Shown: positions 43,144 through 51,728 of the stretch, one piece after another
How positions within the stretch are numbered: position 1 is the first letter of the stretch
Layout: every line of letters begins with the position of its first letter
NCBI GenBank assembly: GCA_005888335.1
Contig: VAWY01000025.1
Span: forward strand, 1 to 64,000
DNA from: Actinomycetota bacterium
Lineage (GTDB): Bacteria; Actinomycetota; Thermoleophilia; Solirubrobacterales; Solirubrobacteraceae
DNA: 64,000 nucleotides
Direction: 5' to 3'
The notes under the pieces: generated by a model
Told to the model about the DNA's origin: nothing
Databases searched by the model: none
The model's input: only the letters and a program-made list of their open reading frames with translations
Position numbers and translations under genes: made by a program

Positions 43144-43833
43144 TCAAGTGCGACGCTGCAAGATCTCGTACAGCAGCGCCGCCGCAGCCGCCGAGACGTT
43201 GAGTGAGCTGATCCGTCCGCGCAGCGGCAGCGCCACCAGAGCGTCACAGGTTGCCGCCACCCTCGGACGGAGCCCGCGCCCCTCGGCGCCGAGCACGAGC
43301 ACGACCCCGCCGCGGTAGTCGGGCTGGTCGTAGGGCACCGCTCCCTCGGCCGCGGCGCCGTAGGACCAGCAGCCGGCGTCGCGAGCGGCGCGCAGGAAGT
43401 CGGCGAGGTTGCGGACCCGCGCGACGGGCAGCCACTCGACCGCGCCCGCCGACGCCTTGCACACCGCCGGCGTGACCTCGGCCGAGCGCCGCTCGGGCAG
43501 CACCAGGCCGTTCGCCCCCACGCACTCGGCCGTCCGGCACACCGCCCCGACGTTCTGCGGGTCCTGGACCTCGTCGAGCGCGACGATGAGCGGGTCGGGC
43601 GCTGCGAGCAGCTCGTCGCCGTCCGCGTAGGGGTAGGCGGTCGTCTCGGCGCACACGCCCTGGTGCGCGCTCGAGCCGCACAGGCGCTCGAGCTCGGCGG
43701 GCGACGCCGCCTGCACCGTGAGCCCGCGCAGCCACGGCTCCCGAGCGGCCCCGATCGTCGCCCAGACCCGGCGCACGGGCCGCCGGCGCGCGCGCAGCAG
43801 CTCGCGCACCGCGTTGCGGCCATAGACGATCAC
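43144..43833 (-). CDS. rlmB: 23S rRNA 2'-O-methyltransferase, RlmB/TrmH family (SpoU)
   Basis: 229 residues. N-terminal substrate-binding domain (VYGRNAVRELLRARRRPVRRV), then the SPOUT knot: ALDEVQDPQNVGAVCRTAECVGANGLVLP (motif 1), VVLVLGAEGRGLRP (motif 2) and LPLRGRISSLNVSAAAAALLYE (motif 3). All three motifs are intact. The GTG overlaps the cysS stop (GTGA), the usual cysS-rlmB coupling. Confidence 0.93.
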   Translation of the reverse strand: MIVYGRNAVRELLRARRRPVRRVWATIGAAREPWLRGLTVQAASPAELERLCGSSAHQGVCAETTAYPYADGDELLAAPDPLIVALDEVQDPQNVGAVCRTAECVGANGLVLPERRSAEVTPAVCKASAGAVEWLPVARVRNLADFLRAARDAGCWSYGAAAEGAVPYDQPDYRGGVVLVLGAEGRGLRPRVAATCDALVALPLRGRISSLNVSAAAAALLYEILQRRT

Positions 43834-45182
43834 CGCGGCGAGGTGCGCGCGAGCTCGAAGCCGCCGGGCGTGTCGCGCACCTCCCAGCCGTGCGCGCGGA
43901 TCTCCTCGCGCAGGCGGTCCGACGCGGCGAAGTCGCGCTCCTCCCGGGCGCGCCGGCGGCGCTCGGCGAGCTCGACGACCTCCGGGGGCGCCGGCGCCTC
44001 GCGCTCGAGGAGGTTCTCCAGCCCCAGGACCCCGAGCATCTCCGCCAGGTGCTCGCGGCCGGCCGGCTCGCCGCGGCGGTTGACCTCGCGCACCCACTCC
44101 CACATCGCGGCCAGCGCCGCCGGCGTGCCGAAGTCGTCGGCGAGGGCCTCGAAGAACCGGTCGCGCAGCGGCTTCAGGTCCGCAGGCGACGGGCCGTCGG
44201 TGAGCTTGCGGCCGATCTCGCGCAGGGCGGCGGCGTTGGCCTGCGCCTGGCGCAGGGCGTCCTCGCTCCACGTGAGCGGCCCGCGGTAGTGCCCGGCGAC
44301 GAAGAAGAGGATCAGCGCGTCGCGGCCCCACTCGGCGATCGCCGCGTGCAGCGGCGTGATGTTGCCGACCGACTTGGCCATCTTCTCGCCGGCGAGGACG
44401 AGCATCCCGTTGTGCATCCAGATCCGGGCGAGCTCGCGCCCGTGGGCCATCCGGGTCTGGGCCGCCTCGTTCTCGTGGTGGGGGAAGACGAGGTCCGAGC
44501 CGCCGCCGTGGATCTCGAACTCGAGGCCGAGCAGCTCCTCGGCCATCGCCGAGCACTCGATGTGCCAGCCCGGCCGCCCGCGGCCCCACGGCGAGTCCCA
44601 CGCCGTGTCCTCACCGGGCTTGTGGGCCTTCCAGAGCGCGAAGTCGAGCGGGTCGCGCTTGCGATCGGCGCCCTCGACGCCCTCGCCCTGGTCCATGTCG
44701 TCGATCGACCGGTGCGACAGCGAGCCGTACTCGCGGTCGGCGCGGACCGCGAAGTAGACGTCGCCGCCCGCCTCGTAGGCGGCGCCCTCGTCGACCAGGC
44801 GGGCGATCAGGTCGATGATCGGCCCGATGGTCTCCGAGGCCTTCGGCTCGTGGTCGGGGCGCCCGAGCCCCAGCGCGTCGGTGTCGGCGACGTAGTGGGC
44901 GGTCATCTCCTCGGCCAGGCGGGCACTGGGCACCCCGGCGGGGCGGGCGGCGTCGTAGATCTTGTCGTTGACGTCGGTGATGTTCACGACCAGCCGCGTC
45001 GGCAGGCCCTCGTGCTCGAGGAAGCGCTTGTAGAGGCTGAACACCACGTACGGGCGCGCATTCCCGACGTGGATGCGCCCGTAGACGGTCGGACCGCAGG
45101 CGTATACGCCAATTTCGCCGTCGGGCGGCTCCAGCGGACGCAGGCGCCCGGATCGCGTGTCATGGAGCCGAATTTGCGCCAT
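43830..45182 (-). CDS. cysS: Cysteinyl-tRNA synthetase
   Basis: 450 residues, class I synthetase charging tRNA-Cys. Zinc and substrate site VYACGPTVYG; HIGH-equivalent RIHVGNARP; WHIECSAM and GGGSDLVFPHHENE; KMSKS-equivalent KMAKSVGN; C-terminal DALR and CysS tail (RRRRAREERDFAASDRLREEI). The ATG at 45182 begins the conserved part; an upstream start at 45230 would add 16 unlike residues. First gene of cysS-rlmB-sigH. Confidence 0.96.
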   Translation of the reverse strand: MAQIRLHDTRSGRLRPLEPPDGEIGVYACGPTVYGRIHVGNARPYVVFSLYKRFLEHEGLPTRLVVNITDVNDKIYDAARPAGVPSARLAEEMTAHYVADTDALGLGRPDHEPKASETIGPIIDLIARLVDEGAAYEAGGDVYFAVRADREYGSLSHRSIDDMDQGEGVEGADRKRDPLDFALWKAHKPGEDTAWDSPWGRGRPGWHIECSAMAEELLGLEFEIHGGGSDLVFPHHENEAAQTRMAHGRELARIWMHNGMLVLAGEKMAKSVGNITPLHAAIAEWGRDALILFFVAGHYRGPLTWSEDALRQAQANAAALREIGRKLTDGPSPADLKPLRDRFFEALADDFGTPAALAAMWEWVREVNRRGEPAGREHLAEMLGVLGLENLLEREAPAPPEVVELAERRRRAREERDFAASDRLREEIRAHGWEVRDTPGGFELARTSPR

Positions 45183-45268
45183 CGACGCCCGAAGTGAACA
45201 CAACTTCGCGTGCGGAGGATGCGGGAACAAGCGTTCAGCGGTCCGATCGCAGGGGTACTGTGCCGCCC

Positions 45269-46531
45269 GTGTCAGGGTCTGGGTCGCCCCCGCACGCCGG
45301 CCGTCTCCTCGCTGTCCAGAGGGTGGTCAAGAGCCTCCCCGAGCGGTATCTGGGCGCGGAGCCGGGCTTTGACGCGACGTACCACCTGCGCCTCGGCGAC
45401 GTCGGCCACACCTGGGAGATCCGGCTGCGCGAGAAGGTCGCGACCGTCCGCCGGGGCATCACCCGCCGCCGCCCCGACGTCACGATCGGGACCGACTCCG
45501 AGACGTGGCTGCAGCTGCGCGAGGGCGCGCTGTCGGGCGTCGAGGCGTTCTCGCGCCGGCGCCTGTACGCGCGCGGCGACCTCGACCTCGCCGTGGGCTT
45601 CGAGGGCCGCTTCGCCCGCCCCGGCGGCCGGCCGCCGCTGCTGCGCCTGCACGACATCCGTCTGCCGGGCCGGACCGTCAGGACGCTGACCATGGGCGAC
45701 GGCCCCAACGACGTCCTGCTCCTGCACGGGCTCGGCGCGACGAAGTCGTCGTTCTTCGAGACCGCCGCGGCGTTGAGCCCGCACCACCGGGTCCACGCGA
45801 TCGACTTCCCCGGCTTCGGCTGGTCGTCCAAGCCCGCCTGGGCCCCGTACTCGGCCCGCTGGTTCGCCGAGACCGTCGTGCAGGTCATGGACCAGCTGGG
45901 CATCGAGCGCGCCCACCTCGTGGGCAACTCGATGGGCGGACGCGTGGCCGTCGAGGTCGGGCTGCGCCGCCCGGAGCGCGTCCGCGCGCTGGGCCTGCTC
46001 TGTCCGGCCGTGGCCTTCATCAAGCGGGCGTGGCACCCGCTCGTGCGGTTGCTGCGGCCCGAGGTCGGCCTGGTCCCGCACCGCTATCCGCGCCGCGCGG
46101 TGGCGAGCCAGCTGTGGTCGATGTTCTTCGACAGTGACGCGCTCGACCCGGCCGTCGCGGACATCGTCGTCGACGAGTTCCAGCGCATCTATGGCTCCGC
46201 CGGCGCCCGGTTCGCGTTCTTGTGCGCCGCGCGCAACATCTACCTCGACGCTCCGTGGGGCAAGAGCGGGTTCTACGCCCGCCTGGCCGACCTCGAAGCG
46301 CCCGCGTTGTTCGTCTGGGGCTCGCACGACCGCCTGATCCCGGCCGGCTTCAAGCGCCACGTCGCCGAGTGGCTGCCGACCGCCGAGCAGGTCGTCCTCG
46401 ACGGCTGCGGGCACGTCCCCCAGATCGAGCACCCCGAGGAGACCAGCGGGCTGCTGCGCGACTTCTTCGGGCGGATCGACGCTCGCGACGAACGCCGGCC
46501 CGTCCCGCGGCGCGCGCGCCTGGCGGCGTGA
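45269..46531 (+). CDS. SCP2-like lipid-binding domain fused to alpha/beta hydrolase
   Basis: About 420 residues from GTG 45269 (an alternative GTG at 45194 adds 25 residues). Residues ~10-125 resemble a sterol carrier protein 2 domain (YHLRLGDVGHTWEIRLREKVATVRRG, then DVTIGTDSETWLQLREGALSGVEAF). Residues ~140-410 are an alpha/beta hydrolase: LLLHGLGATKSSFFETAAAL, nucleophile VGNSMGGRVAVE, acid in VWGSHDRLIPA and His in GCGHVPQIEHPE. The fusion suggests a hydrolase acting on a lipid held by the SCP2 domain. Its TGA opens hairpin element B. Confidence 0.82.
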   Translation: MSGSGSPPHAGRLLAVQRVVKSLPERYLGAEPGFDATYHLRLGDVGHTWEIRLREKVATVRRGITRRRPDVTIGTDSETWLQLREGALSGVEAFSRRRLYARGDLDLAVGFEGRFARPGGRPPLLRLHDIRLPGRTVRTLTMGDGPNDVLLLHGLGATKSSFFETAAALSPHHRVHAIDFPGFGWSSKPAWAPYSARWFAETVVQVMDQLGIERAHLVGNSMGGRVAVEVGLRRPERVRALGLLCPAVAFIKRAWHPLVRLLRPEVGLVPHRYPRRAVASQLWSMFFDSDALDPAVADIVVDEFQRIYGSAGARFAFLCAARNIYLDAPWGKSGFYARLADLEAPALFVWGSHDRLIPAGFKRHVAEWLPTAEQVVLDGCGHVPQIEHPEETSGLLRDFFGRIDARDERRPVPRRARLAA

Positions 46532-46695
46532 GAGGTCGCCTCAAAATCGGCGGCTCGTCCGGGGTGGTCCAGCCGTGGATGCCGGGCGCCGCACGAATCC
46601 GAAGGGAATACGTCGGTATTTCGGAGGGCTCGGGTGGCGTCCGGCGCCGCGGATGGGCCGCATCCGGGCGGGCCGACGTTTGAGGCGACCTCTAA
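46529..46695 (+). repeat. ~166-bp long-hairpin element B
   Basis: Perfect 15-bp terminal inverted repeat (AGAGGTCGCCTCAAA at 46531 and its complement ending 46693), further pairing through the arms, and a central hairpin AATAC-GTCG-GTATT at 46607-46620. By eye, the inner single-base transitions between arms (five T/C, two G/A) become G-U pairs in + strand RNA. The inner arms share CGCCGCACG and CGGGTGGCGTC with element A at matching positions. Begins at the stop codon of the upstream hydrolase gene. Confidence 0.65.
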
Positions 46696-46706
46696 GCTCT
46701 GGACCG

Positions 46707-47654
46707 ATGACCGACGCGACGACGGCCGCGAAAGCCTCCCGCAACGGCCATGGCGAGCTGCCGCCCGACGCCCGCCCGGAGACCAGCCGCGAGGGCGCGA
46801 CCGGGGGTCCGTTCGGCAGGCTCGCGCGCGCGGTGGCCGGCGCGGTGCAGGCGCGCATCCCGGCCGCCGACCTCGACGAGCGCGACCCCGACTACATCCG
46901 CGAGCGCCTGCCCGGCATCTGGCTGCTCAGCAGCCTGTACTTCCGCGGCGAGGTGCGCGGGCTGGGCAACGTCCCGGAGGAGGGCGCAGTCCTGCTGGTC
47001 GGCAACCACTCGGGCGGGAACCTGACACCCGACACCGGCGTGTTCACGCTCGCCTTCAACGCCTACTTCGGCGTCGAGCGGCCCTTCTACCAGCTGGCGC
47101 ACAACCTCGTGCTGTCGATGCCGGGGCTCTCGTTCCTGCGCAAGTTCGGCACCGTCGCCGCGTCGCCCGAGAACGCCGAGCAGGCGCTGGGCTCGGGTGC
47201 GGCGCTGCTGGTCTATCCCGGGGGCGATTACGAGGTCCACCGGCCGGTCTGGGAGCGCCACCGGGTCGACTTCGGCGGCCGCAAGGGCTTCATCCGCCTC
47301 GCGCTCGAGCACGACGTGCCGATCGTGCCCGTCGTGGCGATCGGCGGGCAGGAGACCTCGTTGTTCTTGTCGCGCGGCGAGACGCTGGCTCGGGCGCTCA
47401 TGCTCGACAAGCTCTTCCGGCTCAAGGTCCTGCCCATCTCGCTCGGGCTGCCCTGGGTCGTGAACGTCGGCGACCTCCTCGGGCACGTGCCGCTGCCGGC
47501 GAAGATCGTCGTCGAGGTGCTCCCGCCGATCGACCTGCGCGAGGAGTTCGGCGCCGAGCCGGACCTCGACGCCGTCTACGAGGAGATCATCGCCCGTATG
47601 CAGACGGCGCTTGACGCGCTCGCCGCCGAGCGCCGGCTGCCGATCATCGGATGA
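46707..47654 (+). CDS. Lysophospholipid/diacylglycerol acyltransferase family protein
   Basis: 315 residues. PlsC/DGAT2-like domain from ~75: EEGAVLLVGNHSGGNLTPDT (His of the HX4D-type site), PGLSFLRKFGTVAAS, GAALLVYPGGDYEVHRP and GRKGFIRLALEHDVPIVPVVAIGG. It should move acyl chains to glycerolipids or alcohols at the membrane; the acceptor is unknown. ATGA overlap with the SRPBCC gene downstream, which may bind the lipid product or precursor. Confidence 0.87.
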   Translation: MTDATTAAKASRNGHGELPPDARPETSREGATGGPFGRLARAVAGAVQARIPAADLDERDPDYIRERLPGIWLLSSLYFRGEVRGLGNVPEEGAVLLVGNHSGGNLTPDTGVFTLAFNAYFGVERPFYQLAHNLVLSMPGLSFLRKFGTVAASPENAEQALGSGAALLVYPGGDYEVHRPVWERHRVDFGGRKGFIRLALEHDVPIVPVVAIGGQETSLFLSRGETLARALMLDKLFRLKVLPISLGLPWVVNVGDLLGHVPLPAKIVVEVLPPIDLREEFGAEPDLDAVYEEIIARMQTALDALAAERRLPIIG

Positions 47655-48136
47655 GGATCGTCGTCTGCATCGAGGTCTCCGCGCCGCCCGAGCTCGTCTG
47701 GGAGTTCGTCGCGGACCCGTCGCGCTACCTGCACTTCATGGCCGGGATGACGCGCTTCGAGGTGGCCGGCAGCCAGGCCGAGGGCGTCGGCGCGCGCTAC
47801 CGCACGCTGATGCGCGTGGGGTCGGCCGAGGTCGGCGGGCTCGTCGAGGTCGTCGAGTGGGACGCGCCGTGGGAGATGGCCTGGAACTCGGTCACCGGCG
47901 TCGACCAGCGCGGGCGCTGGCGCCTGCGCGAGCGGCCGGGCGGCCGCACGCGCGTCGAGTTCCGCTTCATGTACGGCATCGCGGGCGCCGGCCTGCTCGG
48001 CTGGCTGGCCGAGAAGGTCGCCGCGCCGACGGTGCGGGGCCACCTGCGCCGCTCGGTCCAGCAGCTCAAGCGTCAGGTCGAGCACGAGCAGTTGCGCCGC
48101 CTGGCCGCTGAGCGGCGGGCGCGCAGCGCCGCCTGA
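47651..48136 (+). CDS. SRPBCC/START-like lipid-binding protein
   Basis: 161 residues. Typical SRPBCC helix-grip fold: VVCIEVSAPPELVWEFVADPSRYLHFMAGMTRFEV, ARYRTLMRVGSAEVGGLVEVVEWDAPWEMAW, and a C-terminal helix rich in Arg/Glu. Possible roles are lipid binding or polyketide cyclase-like activity. Coupled by ATGA to the acyltransferase gene. Confidence 0.88.
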   Translation: MRIVVCIEVSAPPELVWEFVADPSRYLHFMAGMTRFEVAGSQAEGVGARYRTLMRVGSAEVGGLVEVVEWDAPWEMAWNSVTGVDQRGRWRLRERPGGRTRVEFRFMYGIAGAGLLGWLAEKVAAPTVRGHLRRSVQQLKRQVEHEQLRRLAAERRARSAA

Positions 48137-48196
48137 GTCAGCCGCACCGCCGCGCCGGCGCCGGTTAGCCCCGACGGCGCGGGTATCGATTCGCAC

Positions 48197-48346
48197 ATGG
48201 AGGCCGTGACGAGGATCGACGACGTGCGCACGTTCGAGACTCGGGGAGGCAACGTGCGCTACGTGGTGCGCGACGCCGACGGCAACGAGTTCACGACCTT
48301 CCGCGAAGTCAGGAGGGGCCTGGCTGACGACGGGCCGCCGCTCTGA
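48197..48346 (+). CDS. Small hypothetical protein (49 residues)
   Basis: ATG at 48197 to TGA at 48346. Sequence pattern RTFETRGGNVRYVVRDADGNEFTTF looks like a small beta-sheet domain with alternating polar and hydrophobic residues, unlike random frames here, which are Arg/Pro-rich. The end seems abrupt (RRGLADDGPPL), so it may be the truncated start of a longer family member. No family name can be given. Confidence 0.5.
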   Translation: MEAVTRIDDVRTFETRGGNVRYVVRDADGNEFTTFREVRRGLADDGPPL

Positions 48347-48353
48347 TCCGCCT

Positions 48354-48373
48354 CCGTCTCTGGTCGGAGACGG
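48354..48373. terminator. Hairpin, possible terminator
   Basis: CCGTCTC-TGGTCG-GAGACGG, a perfect 7-bp stem with a 6-base loop, 8 bp after the small gene and before the serine hydrolase gene. No T-run. Confidence 0.4.
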
Positions 48374-48458
48374 GGCCGGGCAAGATCCGACCTCCGGAGG
48401 ACGACGGACGGGACGTGCGGGCGATGACGGGCGCGGGCGCCGCTCGGAGACTGGCCCC

Positions 48459-49673
48459 ATGACTCAGCCCACCATCCACGACTCACGAATGGCACCGGTG
48501 CCCGCGCGACGACGGCGCCTCACCGCCGCCGCGATCATCGCCGCGTCGGCCGGCGCGGCGGTGTTCGCCATGGCGGTCCCCGCCGCCGGCGCAGACGTGC
48601 ACGCGCGGGAGGCGCCGCGTCCCGTCGGCCCCCGGTTGCAAGCGATCCTCGACCGGGCGGTGCGCGCCCCCGAGACCACCTTCCCGGGCGTGGCGCTCTA
48701 CGTCCGCCGGCCGGGGCACATGAGCTGGTCGGGCGCCGCGGGGAAGGCGAGCATCGACCCGGCCAGCCGGATGCGAGCAGGCGATCGCTTCCGTGCCGGG
48801 AGCATCATGAAGCCGTTCGTCGCTGCCGCGACGCTGCAGCTCGTCGAGGAGGGCAAGATCGCCCTCGACGATCCGCTTCCCGCCGTGCTTCCCGCACGCG
48901 TGATCGCGCGGTTCCCGGACGCGGACCGGATCACGGTCCGCATGCTGCTCAACCACACGAGCGGGATCGCGGAGTACACCGACGCGCGCTTCGACCGCGC
49001 GGTCCTCGCCAACCCGCAGCGACGGTGGACGACCGCGGACCTCCTCGACCGCGCGGCGACGCAGCCGCGATCCGGGGCGCCCGGCGAGCGCTTCGCGTAC
49101 TCGAACGCGAACTACAACCTGCTCGGCCTGGTCCTCGAGCAGGCGACCGGGAAGCCATGGCGAGCGGTCGTCCGCGAACGCGTCATCGAGCGGCTCCATC
49201 TGCGGCACACCTCGCTCCCGCAGCCCGGCGACGTACCGACCGGACGTGACATCGCCCACGGCTACCAGCTCGTGAAGGGCCGGCTCCGCGACCTCACCGA
49301 CATCGACTCCTCTATGGCCGGCGCCGCCGGAGGGCACGCCCTGCTCACCACGACCGAGGACCTGTCGCGGTTCCTCCGCGCGCTTCTTGCCGGCCGGCTC
49401 TTCCAGCGACAGGAGACCCTGGAGGCGATGCGCACGTTCGTGCCCGCCGCGAGCTCCCACGGCAGGGTCGGCTACGGGCTCGGCCTGGAGCGCTACGTCC
49501 TCCCCGGCGGCGTCGAGCTCGTGGGCCACATGGGCACGACGGGCGGCTACCGGGCCTTCATGTTCCGCCTGCCGGCGCAGGACATCGACATCGCCATGGT
49601 CATCAACACCCCGGGCGATCCCACGCCGGTGCTCATGCCGGCCCTGAAGCTCCTGGTCGCCGAAGCGTCCTGA
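48459..49673 (+). CDS. Secreted serine hydrolase, class C beta-lactamase/D-Ala-D-Ala carboxypeptidase family
   Basis: 404 residues. Signal/anchor region ~18-45 (RLTAAAIIAASAGAAVFAMAVPAAG). Penicillin-binding fold with SxxK in AGSIMKPFVA, YxN in YSNANYNLLG, and HMGTTGG in place of KTG, as in many DD-peptidase/esterase homologues. It may be a carboxypeptidase or esterase rather than a resistance enzyme; no ampR-like gene is nearby. Confidence 0.9.
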   Translation: MTQPTIHDSRMAPVPARRRRLTAAAIIAASAGAAVFAMAVPAAGADVHAREAPRPVGPRLQAILDRAVRAPETTFPGVALYVRRPGHMSWSGAAGKASIDPASRMRAGDRFRAGSIMKPFVAAATLQLVEEGKIALDDPLPAVLPARVIARFPDADRITVRMLLNHTSGIAEYTDARFDRAVLANPQRRWTTADLLDRAATQPRSGAPGERFAYSNANYNLLGLVLEQATGKPWRAVVRERVIERLHLRHTSLPQPGDVPTGRDIAHGYQLVKGRLRDLTDIDSSMAGAAGGHALLTTTEDLSRFLRALLAGRLFQRQETLEAMRTFVPAASSHGRVGYGLGLERYVLPGGVELVGHMGTTGGYRAFMFRLPAQDIDIAMVINTPGDPTPVLMPALKLLVAEAS

Positions 49674-49716
49674 CGCGAGGGCCGGGCCGCGGCGGCGGGT
49701 GTCACGAGCGGGGGGT

Positions 49717-50601
49717 TCAGCTTCGCAGGTACGCGCGCACCGCGGCCAGCCCCGCCCGCGGCGCGCCGTCGGCGCCGACCAGCCCGGAGTCCCACATCCC
49801 CGGCCGGGTGATCCCGTACCAGTTGTAGAGGTAGACCCGGGTGATGCGCTCCGACAGCGCGGCGAGCTCGAAGACGTGCGTGATGGCGCGCGCGGCGCGC
49901 TGCTCGTCGTGGCTCATCGTGGACGACTCGACGATGCCGCCGGTCTCGGTCAGCCAGACCTCGCCGGGCAGGTAGCGCAGCAGCTTGGCGGTCGTCGACT
50001 GCGGCGCCGGGACGAAGTGGTTCGCGTCGAGGTAGTTGTGGATGCCCCACAGCTGGGGGTGGCGGTAGGCGTAGGTGCGAAAGACGTGCAGCCAGTCGAG
50101 GACACCGGCCTGGTCGAGCACGTCGGCGGCGACGATCCGCGCCGACGGGAACACGGTGAGCGCCTGGTTGTAGTAGTCGGCGGCCAGGCGGGGGTTGCTC
50201 GAGGTCGGCTGTCCGCGCCAGTTCGCCTCGTTCCACGGGGTGATCAGCTGCACCTCGGGGTGGGCCGCGCGGAAGGCCAGCAGCGCCTGGCGGTACTCAT
50301 TGACGGTCGGCGCGGGGCCCGCGTGGCGCGAGTGGCCGAACGCGACCATCGGCTCGACGCCGTGGGCGCGCGCGGCGGCGAGGAAGTCGTCGAGCTGGGC
50401 GCGCTCCCAGCCGCCGCGGGTCACCGCGTCGTAGGGGACGCAGATGCGGGTGATGCGCAGGTGCAGCGACTGCCAGTTGGCGTCGGCGAACATCGCAGCG
50501 CTGGCGTCGCCGACGCCGACCAGCGGGCGGGCGGAGGCGCAGGCGGCGGGCACGGCGAACGCGAGCGCGGCCACAAGCGCTGTCAGGCAGCGAGCAAGCA
50601 T
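49717..50601 (-). CDS. Secreted glycoside hydrolase-like TIM-barrel protein (clan A)
   Basis: 294 residues with signal peptide (LTALVAALAFAVPAACAS). Barrel pattern with ITRICVPYDAV, VEPMVAFG, acid/base Asn-Glu in LITPWNEANW and candidate nucleophile Glu in VWLTETGG, strands 4 and 7 of clan A glycosidases (GH5/GH39-like). YLYNWYG near the end supports the sugar-binding site. Substrate unknown. Confidence 0.8.
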   Translation of the reverse strand: MLARCLTALVAALAFAVPAACASARPLVGVGDASAAMFADANWQSLHLRITRICVPYDAVTRGGWERAQLDDFLAAARAHGVEPMVAFGHSRHAGPAPTVNEYRQALLAFRAAHPEVQLITPWNEANWRGQPTSSNPRLAADYYNQALTVFPSARIVAADVLDQAGVLDWLHVFRTYAYRHPQLWGIHNYLDANHFVPAPQSTTAKLLRYLPGEVWLTETGGIVESSTMSHDEQRAARAITHVFELAALSERITRVYLYNWYGITRPGMWDSGLVGADGAPRAGLAAVRAYLRS

Positions 50602-50667
50602 GGCGCTTTCGTCGGCGCGCCGGCCCCGCCGGCCCCAGTTCTCGCCCGCGAGCGGACGGATGGAGGG

Positions 50668-51696
50668 TCAAGCGGATTGGGGGGACGGGCCCTTCCTCGC
50701 GCGGCTTGGTGCCACGCGCGGGGGCTCGTCGGGCATCTTGGGGTAGACGGGCGGCCACGGGGCGTCGAGCAGACCGTTCGCGCGGTCGCGCTCGTGCATG
50801 GCCAGCAGCGGTTCGAGCGACTGCGGGGCCTCGTCGATGTCCTTCCACGCGTCGCCGAGCCGGTCGAGGCGATCGGGGACCGTCGCCAGGGTCAGCCCGT
50901 CCGGATGCAGCTCGCCGACGTCCTCCCAGCGGAGCGGTGTGGAGATCTGGCCGGCCGCACGGGCGCGCACGGCCCATGCGCCGAAGACGGTCTTGTGCGG
51001 CGCGTTCTGGTTGTAGTCGACGAAGATCCTGGCGCCGCGCTCCTCCTTCCACCACGCCGCCGTGATCACGTCGGGGCGGCGGCGCTCGAGCTCCCGGGCG
51101 ACCGCCACCGCGGCGGCGCGAACCGCGTAGGAGTCCCAGCGCGGCGCGAGGCGGACGTAGACGTGCAACCCGCGATTGCCGGTGGTCTTCGGGTAGCCGA
51201 CGACTCCGAGCTCGTCGAGCAGGGCCTTGAGCTCTGCGGCCGCGCGGCGGACGTCCGTGAAGTCCGTGCCCGGCTGCGGGTCGAGATCCAACCGCAGCTC
51301 GTCGCAGTGCTCGGGGGCCGCGGCGCGGTAGGGCCAGACGTGGAAGCCGAGGCATCCGAGGTTGACCGCCCAGACCACGTGCGCGAGGTCGGCGATCACG
51401 AGCGCGCGCGACGGCGTGCCGTTGACCGTGGTCACCGTCGTCGTCTGCAGCCACTCGGGCGCGTTCTCCGGGACGCGTTTCTGAAAGAACGACGGTCCTC
51501 CCGCGCCCTTGGGGAACCGCTGCATGAGCACCGGGCGGCCGCCCATCGTCCGCAGCAGCGGCTCGCCGACGCGCAGGTAGTAGTCGACGAGGTCGCGCTT
51601 GGTCTCGCCGCGCTCGGCGAACAGCACCTTGCCGGGACTGGAGAGCCGGACCTCGCGCCCGTCGACCTCAAGCACCTCCGCGTCGTCGCCCGGCAT
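50668..51696 (-). CDS. Stand-alone LigD-type DNA polymerase/primase domain
   Basis: 342 residues. NHEJ polymerase domain (AEP superfamily): VRLSSPGKVLFAERGETKRDLVDYY, LRLDLDPQPG (metal-binding DxD), KTTGNRGLHVYVRL and FVDYNQNAPHKTVFGAWAVRAR. ATG at 51696 chosen by domain start. It is a second polymerase domain besides the one in LigD at 39063, without its own ligase, as in mycobacterial PolD1/PrimC-type proteins. It may act in repair or fill-in synthesis. Confidence 0.9.
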   Translation of the reverse strand: MPGDDAEVLEVDGREVRLSSPGKVLFAERGETKRDLVDYYLRVGEPLLRTMGGRPVLMQRFPKGAGGPSFFQKRVPENAPEWLQTTTVTTVNGTPSRALVIADLAHVVWAVNLGCLGFHVWPYRAAAPEHCDELRLDLDPQPGTDFTDVRRAAAELKALLDELGVVGYPKTTGNRGLHVYVRLAPRWDSYAVRAAAVAVARELERRRPDVITAAWWKEERGARIFVDYNQNAPHKTVFGAWAVRARAAGQISTPLRWEDVGELHPDGLTLATVPDRLDRLGDAWKDIDEAPQSLEPLLAMHERDRANGLLDAPWPPVYPKMPDEPPRVAPSRARKGPSPQSA

Positions 51697-51728
51697 GAGT
51701 GCACCGTACCGCTGGTCAGCAGATGCGC

